This document shows, piece after piece, positions 20,440 through 23,544 of a stretch of 23,544 nt of DNA (positions are counted from its first letter, which is position 1; the number at the start of each line of letters is the position of its first letter). The stretch lies in the IMG/VR virus record IMGVR_UViG_3300008261_001983, positions 1 through 23,544 of that record; one strand, given 5' to 3'. The position numbers and the translations under genes are program-made. Origin of the DNA: a virus. Below the pieces are notes generated by a model that worked only from the letters and a program-made list of their open reading frames with translations, was not told the origin of the DNA and ran no database searches.

Positions 20440-21462
20440 ATGAACTCATTTAAGAAAGTATCGCTAATCATCGCTGCAGCCCTGACTAGCACAATGCTTG
20501 TATCGCCAGCAGCTCAGGCTAATGCTGGAACTGTTACCCTAACGGTGGCGGGATCTGCAGCAACAGGTGGAACAGTAGTAGGAACTCCTGTATCACTTCC
20601 AGTGCCAGCAGACAACAGTATCGATGCAGCAGATGCATTGAAGATTGCTGTAACGTCAGTAGACACTGGCACAGTAGTAACAGCAGTTGCAACTAATGCA
20701 ACAATTGTTTCTGCTCTAGCAACATCAGCAGCACCAGTAACCGCATCAAGCGGATCTTCAACACTTTCAGTTTCAACAGGAACTGGAAATTCAGCAGACT
20801 TTTTTGTATATACTAAGTCTACATCAGTAGGAACAGTATCGATTACTCGTGCTGGAACTACAACTGTTTACTATGTACAGGGTACAGCAGGTGCCCTAAA
20901 CTCAATCGCTTTGTCTGCACCAGTATCAGGAGCAGCAGGCACAGTAGCAACACTAAAGGTAACTGGATACGATGTATTCGGTAACGCTAAGGGTGGAGCA
21001 ACAATTAATACTCTAGTATCTTCAAATGGTGTTGCAACAGCAACAGCGCTTACAACAGATACAGCAACAGCAACACTTGGAACAAAGGAGCAGTCAGTCA
21101 CACTTCCTGCTTCAGGTTCAGTCGTTGTTACAGCATATGCAACAGTTGCAGCAGCAGTAACTGGTCTTTCAACACCAGTAGGTGCAGTAACAGCAACAGT
21201 TGCAGTTCGTGATCTTGCAGGTGAGCTTGCAGCAAGAACTGCAGAACTAGCAGTTGCTAACGCAGCGCTAGCAGCAGAGAAGGCTGGACGTGCAGCAGAT
21301 AAGGTAGCAGCAGATAAGGCTATTACAGATGCAGCAGCAAAGCTTGCTACAGACAAGGCAGCAGCGGATCTTGCTAAGGCTATTTATATCAAGGAATACA
21401 ATGCCCTTGCTACAAAGTGGAACGCAAAGAATCCAAAGGCTAAGGTCAAGCTAAAGAAGTAA
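20440..21462 (+). CDS. Exported Ig-like/coiled-coil surface protein
   Basis: This 340-aa protein has a signal peptide with cleavage near residue 29 (AQANA/G), a long Ala/Thr/Ser/Val-rich beta region, including a Big/Ig-like module (about 148-250, NSIALSAPVSGAAG, KVTGYDVFGNAKGG), then an Ala-rich coiled coil (about 253-310) and a Lys-rich end (KNPKAKVKLKK). The layout is that of bacterial surface-layer or adhesin proteins, and codon use with many GCA/ACA Ala/Thr codons stands out. AAGGAGA lies 9 bases before the ATG; a small hairpin (20394-20418) precedes it. A terminator follows, so it is a single strongly expressed unit. It may have been acquired from a host. Confidence 0.8.
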   Translation: MNSFKKVSLIIAAALTSTMLVSPAAQANAGTVTLTVAGSAATGGTVVGTPVSLPVPADNSIDAADALKIAVTSVDTGTVVTAVATNATIVSALATSAAPVTASSGSSTLSVSTGTGNSADFFVYTKSTSVGTVSITRAGTTTVYYVQGTAGALNSIALSAPVSGAAGTVATLKVTGYDVFGNAKGGATINTLVSSNGVATATALTTDTATATLGTKEQSVTLPASGSVVVTAYATVAAAVTGLSTPVGAVTATVAVRDLAGELAARTAELAVANAALAAEKAGRAADKVAADKAITDAAAKLATDKAAADLAKAIYIKEYNALATKWNAKNPKAKVKLKK

Positions 21463-21473
21463 TTCTTTAAATT

Positions 21474-21503
21474 AAAGGGGCAGGACTCAGGTCTTGCCCC
21501 TTT
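21474..21503 (+). terminator. Strong hairpin terminator after the Ig-like gene
   Basis: AAAGGGGCAGGAC (21474-21486), loop TCAG, GTCTTGCCCCTTT (21491-21503) pair over 13 bp with one G-U, followed by AGTATATAAATG with a short T run in the 3' arm. Confidence 0.85.
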
Positions 21504-21522
21504 AGTATATAAATGATAGAAT
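21494..21522 (+). promoter_or_regulatory. Promoter of the mini-gene cluster (leaderless)
   Basis: TTGCCC (21494-21499) inside the terminator 3' arm, 17 bases, TAGAAT (21517-21522), six bases, ATG 21529. Confidence 0.5.
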
Positions 21523-21528
21523 AGATGT

Positions 21529-21672
21529 ATGGATAAACTCATAGAATACCTAGATGAAAGTCATAGGAAAAAAATTGCGGATGAGATAAGATATTTAGAA
21601 TTGCCTCCAGAGTGGAGACCGTATGAGGTTATACGATATATAGTTAGGATAATAGAAAAACAAAATGGGTAA
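21529..21672 (+). CDS. 47-aa small protein, unknown
   Basis: The start is fixed by the TAGAAT box six bases upstream (leaderless). The protein is a helix (MDKLIEYLDESHRKKIADEI), a turn LELPPEWRPYE and a basic helix (VIRYIVRIIEKQ). The ELPPEWRPY turn looks conserved-type. It ends overlapping the next gene by 8 bases. Confidence 0.6.
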   Translation: MDKLIEYLDESHRKKIADEIRYLELPPEWRPYEVIRYIVRIIEKQNG

Positions 21673-21808
21673 GCACCACGACAAAATTAAAAAGGCTTTA
21701 GAGCAAAGAATTGCAGCAACACCTAACGGTGCAGGATTTAAGAAACCAGGTTCTATGAATAAAAAGAAGACAGGTTATCGTGGCCAAACAGCCAAAGGGT
21801 CCAAATAG
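21665..21808 (+). CDS. 47-aa basic mini-protein, unknown
   Basis: It overlaps the gene before and after (stop/GTG overlap of one base). The product begins MGKHHDKIKKALEQRIA and ends in Gly/Lys-rich GYRGQTAKGSK, with no predicted fold beyond the first helix. The charge (many Lys) suggests nucleic acid or membrane interaction. Context alone supports it. Confidence 0.55.
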   Translation: MGKHHDKIKKALEQRIAATPNGAGFKKPGSMNKKKTGYRGQTAKGSK

Positions 21809-21930
21809 TGTTCGGTGAGTTATGTGAATGGCCTGGATGTAGTAATAAATCTAGTAGGATTGCTGCTAAACCAGAAGGCGGAATTATAGATATTTGTGAC
21901 AAGTGTTGGCACAACGAATATAAATCATAA
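21808..21930 (+). CDS. 40-aa zinc-knuckle mini-protein
   Basis: GTG start overlapping the previous stop. The product has C6 and C11 (CEWPGC) and CDKC (31-34), a four-Cys zinc site in only 40 residues, with an intervening IAAKPEGGIIDI strand pair. Ends in HNEYKS. Probably a zinc ribbon; function unknown. Confidence 0.6.
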   Translation: MFGELCEWPGCSNKSSRIAAKPEGGIIDICDKCWHNEYKS

Positions 21931-21941
21931 GAGGTATTAAA

Positions 21942-22160
21942 ATGGAATCGTCCAAGAGAAGTTTATACAAGTCATTATCATGGCCTGCAGTACATATCCT
22001 TTTTGTAGGCACACTGGTATATTTTTTTGAGCTACTAATTACTGGAGAAGCACACTGGGAGTATGCTGGTTCATTTGCAATAATTTATACCCTATGTGAA
22101 GCCTTAGGGTTCTTTCTACACGAAAGAGCATGGAATAAATACGGCAATAAGATCAAATAG
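21942..22160 (+). CDS. DUF2061-like two-helix membrane protein
   Basis: This 72-aa protein has two hydrophobic segments (WPAVHILFVGTLVYFFELL and AGSFAIIYTLCEALGFFLHE), the KSLSWPAVH opening and the HERAWNKYG close that are typical of DUF2061 proteins. AGAGGT lies 6 bases before the ATG. The biochemical role of the family is unknown; in bacteria such genes are often next to metabolic cassettes. The cytoplasmic basic ends put the loop outside. Confidence 0.75.
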   Translation: MESSKRSLYKSLSWPAVHILFVGTLVYFFELLITGEAHWEYAGSFAIIYTLCEALGFFLHERAWNKYGNKIK

Positions 22161-22191
22161 CCAACGTTTTAGTCTATTAAAAAAGAAATGC

Positions 22192-22228
22192 TATAATAGA
22201 CTGATAGATGGATTTCTAGACCCATCTA
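22192..22228 (+). promoter_or_regulatory. Promoter and leader hairpin
   Basis: TATAAT (22192-22197) preceded by TGC (extended -10) and by TTTTAGTC (22167-22174), a half-site of the terminase operator. The leader has TAGATGG/CCATCTA (22205-22211 with 22222-22228), then AGGAG before ATG 22253. Confidence 0.55.
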
Positions 22229-22252
22229 AATACAACCTATAGGAGTAATAAA

Positions 22253-22411
22253 ATGACAGACGGAAACAACTTGACAGGTTTTAATGAAGTAAAGCCAGCA
22301 ACAGCAACAGCTTGGAATGGTGAGCAATATGCAGCAGATCCTGCATCAGCTTTCTCATCAGCAGATAAGTCAACACAAGACGGTTCTGGCCTAGGCAACG
22401 GCGGTAAGTAA
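22253..22411 (+). CDS. 52-aa Gly/Ser/Ala-rich small protein, unknown
   Basis: A strong TAGGAGTAA ribosome site and a promoter precede the ATG. The product is soluble and low in charge (NNLTGFNEVKPATATAWNGE, then ADPASAFSSADKSTQDGSG and GLGNGGK). Such composition is common in small structural or disordered phage proteins. It ends two bases before an MCIECGC mini-gene. Confidence 0.6.
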   Translation: MTDGNNLTGFNEVKPATATAWNGEQYAADPASAFSSADKSTQDGSGLGNGGK

Positions 22412-22413
22412 TT

Positions 22414-22563
22414 ATGTGTATTGAATGCGGATGTGAAGCATTTGGTAGCGAAACTGGTATTGTTCCAGTAACTATTACTGATGTTTCAAGAGATGGCGAA
22501 TCAGGTCTAACCCTAGACATGACTTCAACACCAGAGCAGACAAGACAATTCATCAATGAGTAA
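22414..22563 (+). CDS. 49-aa MCxxCGC mini-protein (metal-binding type)
   Basis: The product starts MCIECGCEAFGSETG. CxxCGC at the very N-terminus is a soft-metal motif like that of HypB; the rest (VPVTITDVSRDGESGLTLDM) looks like a strand pair and the end is a short helix (TPEQTRQFINE). A second mini-gene (22822-22911) has the related MCKKCGNC. The stop overlaps the next start by 8 bases. Metal binding or a Fe-S/zinc hook is inferred. Confidence 0.6.
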   Translation: MCIECGCEAFGSETGIVPVTITDVSRDGESGLTLDMTSTPEQTRQFINE

Positions 22564-22768
22564 TTTTACAAAAGACGATGGAACTGGAATGACACCACCA
22601 GGAGGCGCAGGATCAGCATCTGGTGCAGTAACAAGTCGTGAGGCAACAAGAAAATATCCAAAGCAAGGCGTTAAGCCAAGAATAAAGATAGATGTTAACA
22701 GCCACGGTATACGTAGAGAAACATCACTAGATCCAAAGCCTAAGAAGACAAGACCAAAGAAGGTCTAA
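22556..22768 (+). CDS. 70-aa Gly-rich N-terminus, basic C-terminus, unknown
   Basis: The ATG overlaps the end of the MCIECGC gene. The N-terminal half is Gly/Ser/Pro-rich (GTGMTPPGGAGSASGAVTSR), the C-terminal half is basic (KPRIKIDVNSHGIRRE, then KPKKTRPKKV). This looks intrinsically disordered and able to bind nucleic acid or a virion component. No family. Confidence 0.6.
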   Translation: MSNFTKDDGTGMTPPGGAGSASGAVTSREATRKYPKQGVKPRIKIDVNSHGIRRETSLDPKPKKTRPKKV

Positions 22769-22779
22769 TTACATATTAG

Positions 22780-22805
22780 ATATGGCCCCATAACTGGGGC
22801 TATAT
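22780..22805 (+). terminator. Hairpin terminator
   Basis: ATATGGCCCC (22780-22789), loop ATAACT, GGGGCTATAT (22796-22805) pair over 10 bp with one G-U, followed by TTATTTAA. Placed between the 70-aa gene and the MCKKCG gene. Confidence 0.75.
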
Positions 22806-22821
22806 TTATTTAAGGATAACA

Positions 22822-22911
22822 ATGTGCAAAAAATGTGGTAACTGTTCAGCAGAACATAACGGCAGAACTATAGATGATGCTATAGACGAAATCCTTGACT
22901 CTCCAATATAA
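22822..22911 (+). CDS. 29-aa MCKKCGNC mini-protein
   Basis: AAGGAT precedes the ATG. The product is MCKKCGNC, then an acidic helix-like tail (TIDDAIDEILDSPI). Three cysteines in the first eight residues with a CxxCxxC spacing suggest a metal or Fe-S hook. It follows a terminator, and a second promoter is embedded in its end. The related start of the 49-aa gene upstream supports that both are real. An out-of-frame CKKCGEKREHVEN string also occurs at 23165-23203. Confidence 0.55.
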   Translation: MCKKCGNCSAEHNGRTIDDAIDEILDSPI

Positions 22912-22923
22912 ATATTATATAAT
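22895..22923 (+). promoter_or_regulatory. Consensus promoter within the MCKKCG gene
   Basis: TTGACT (22895-22900), 17 bases, TATAAT (22918-22923), a near-perfect pair. The -35 is part of the coding end of the MCKKCG gene; transcription starting near 22930 serves the membrane-protein gene at 22949. Confidence 0.7.
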
Positions 22924-22948
22924 GGATATCTAACAGAAAGAATTTTAA

Positions 22949-23161
22949 ATGTATTGGTCGTATGTATTAGCTGCAATTGGCGTAGCAGGAATATTTTTTG
23001 TCGGTAGGAAAACAATATGGGGATGGCTAATTCTGCTATTTAATGAAGCCTTGTGGATAACCTATGCTTTAATAACTAATCAATATGGATTTATATTGTC
23101 AGCAATTGCTTATGGTATTGTATATATTAGATCTTATATACACTGGAAAAGAGAAGAATAG
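22949..23161 (+). CDS. 70-aa small membrane protein
   Basis: Two to three hydrophobic segments: WSYVLAAIGVAGIFFVG, then WGWLILLFNEALWITYAL and FILSAIAYGIVYIRSYI, ending in HWKREE. The order of two hairpin helices with short turns is seen in small actinophage membrane proteins. The message has a leader of about 20 bases and a weak ribosome site. Function unknown; host-membrane interaction is possible. Confidence 0.7.
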   Translation: MYWSYVLAAIGVAGIFFVGRKTIWGWLILLFNEALWITYALITNQYGFILSAIAYGIVYIRSYIHWKREE

Positions 23162-23192
23162 TGATGCAAAAAGTGCGGCGAAAAGAGAGAGC

Positions 23193-23330
23193 ATGTTGAG
23201 AATTAAAAGCATTTTGTGCAAAATTAAAGGACATGTGTTGGTAATGGCGGGCTCATGCCCGTTTACAGGATCAACTTATGAATACTGTGAAAGATGCACG
23301 GCAATGATTCCTATTCAGAAAGCGGTTTAA
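23193..23330 (+). CDS. DUF1660-like zinc protein, 45 aa
   Basis: The product starts MLRIKSILCKIKGHVLVM, then a CPFTGSTYEYCERC stretch. The CKIxGH opening followed by a C-terminal YxYCxRC matches small prophage proteins of the DUF1660 type, which bind a zinc through the Cys/His set (C9, H14, C37?, C40?-type spacing). I use ATG 23193; the frame extends further upstream but would add overlap with the membrane gene. The next gene starts directly after its stop. Confidence 0.65.
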   Translation: MLRIKSILCKIKGHVLVMAGSCPFTGSTYEYCERCTAMIPIQKAV

Positions 23331-23331
23331 A

Positions 23332-23544
23332 ATGTTAACTAATTTAGTTGAAAGATACCTTATGCGTCCTAAACGCCTCAGAGAGGTAATACAAGCGGTT
23401 GTTCACGATAACGATGAACTACTACGCAGGATTAAAGAACACGAACAAGATGATACTCCAACCAATCTTACGTGGTCTGAAGGCGACAGATGGTATGGAT
23501 GGACATACAATAGTAACGCCAAGCGTTATTACTTTGACGACATT
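23332..23544 (+). CDS. Phage protein of unknown function, 5' part (3' end outside window)
   Basis: The frame is open from ATG 23332 to the window end (71 codons). It begins MLTNLVERYLMRPKRLREVI, continues as an acidic-basic helix (DNDELLRRIKEHEQDD) and then TWSEGDRWYGWTYNSNAKRYY, an aromatic-rich segment that looks like the start of a beta domain. No family recognised. The start lies one base after the stop of the DUF1660-like gene. Confidence 0.65.
   Translation, partial: MLTNLVERYLMRPKRLREVIQAVVHDNDELLRRIKEHEQDDTPTNLTWSEGDRWYGWTYNSNAKRYYFDDI

Noticed and set aside
20871-21356. 161-codon minus-strand Ala/Val-rich frame
   Set aside because: It is a shadow of the Ig-like/coiled-coil gene, without ribosome site or own promoter.
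22208-22219. ATGGATTTCTAG mini-ORF in the leader at 22205-22228
   Set aside because: Three codons with no ribosome site and a distance of ten bases from the -10; better explained as part of the hairpin.

Overview
The window reads as a contiguous piece of an AT-rich, tailed double-stranded DNA phage genome (Caudoviricetes) infecting an actinobacterium. Phage identity rests on a terminase large subunit with intact ATPase and nuclease motifs, a small-terminase-like gene, a holin/CHAP-endolysin cassette, tail-fibre-like proteins, tRNAs and dense packing of overlapping small genes. The actinobacterial host is inferred from a WhiB-family iron-sulfur regulator (a family confined to Actinobacteria and their phages) and from many apparently leaderless promoters. 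Low GC and the auxiliary-gene content suggest a free-living aquatic host such as a freshwater Nanopelagicales-type actinobacterium; that is inference. All genes but one are on the + strand.

Layout. (1) 1-3946: end of a RuvC-like nuclease, a mini HTH protein, a methyltransferase, a DUF1599/Nmad1-like protein, then small and large terminase subunits behind a textbook promoter carrying a 16-bp palindrome. No portal or capsid gene follows terL in this window. (2) 3939-7516: an overlapping cassette of two paralogous SGNH-like proteins and a NodU/CmcH-type carbamoyltransferase, a possible carbamoylation/acyl-tailoring unit. (3) 7494-8478: tRNA-Met/Ile2(CAT), a small protein, tRNA-Asn(GTT) and a tRNA 5' half that forms the leader of an Hsp20 gene. 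Both intact tRNAs overlap the 3' end of the preceding CDS. (4) 8479-9561: a structured leader, a luciferase-like monooxygenase and an FmdB-type zinc ribbon. (5) 9564-12745: two beta-rich virion-like proteins and a 774-aa exported PA14/coiled-coil protein. (6) 12739-13811: two small membrane proteins (holin candidates) and a CHAP endolysin. (7) 13814-15697: two paralogous 2-oxoglutarate/Fe(II) oxygenases in opposite orientation around a staphylococcal-type nuclease. (8) 15704-20391: many short transcription units with leaderless promoters: WhiB, small unknowns, a proteasome/HslV-like Ntn hydrolase, a zinc ribbon membrane protein, an exported subtilase, thioredoxin. (9) 20440-23544: an exported Ig-like/coiled-coil protein closed by a strong terminator, then mini-genes, including MCxxCG mini-proteins, a DUF2061-like membrane protein and a DUF1660-like protein.

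How it may work together. Late functions (packaging, adhesion, lysis) are interleaved with accessory metabolism. Three predicted exported proteins (PA14 protein, subtilase, Ig-like protein) are unusual for a phage and point to remodelling or coating of the host surface. The carbamoyltransferase, the SGNH pair, the two dioxygenases and the Nmad1-like/methyltransferase genes are candidates for chemical tailoring of DNA or of virion or cell-surface glycans; the sequence does not say which.
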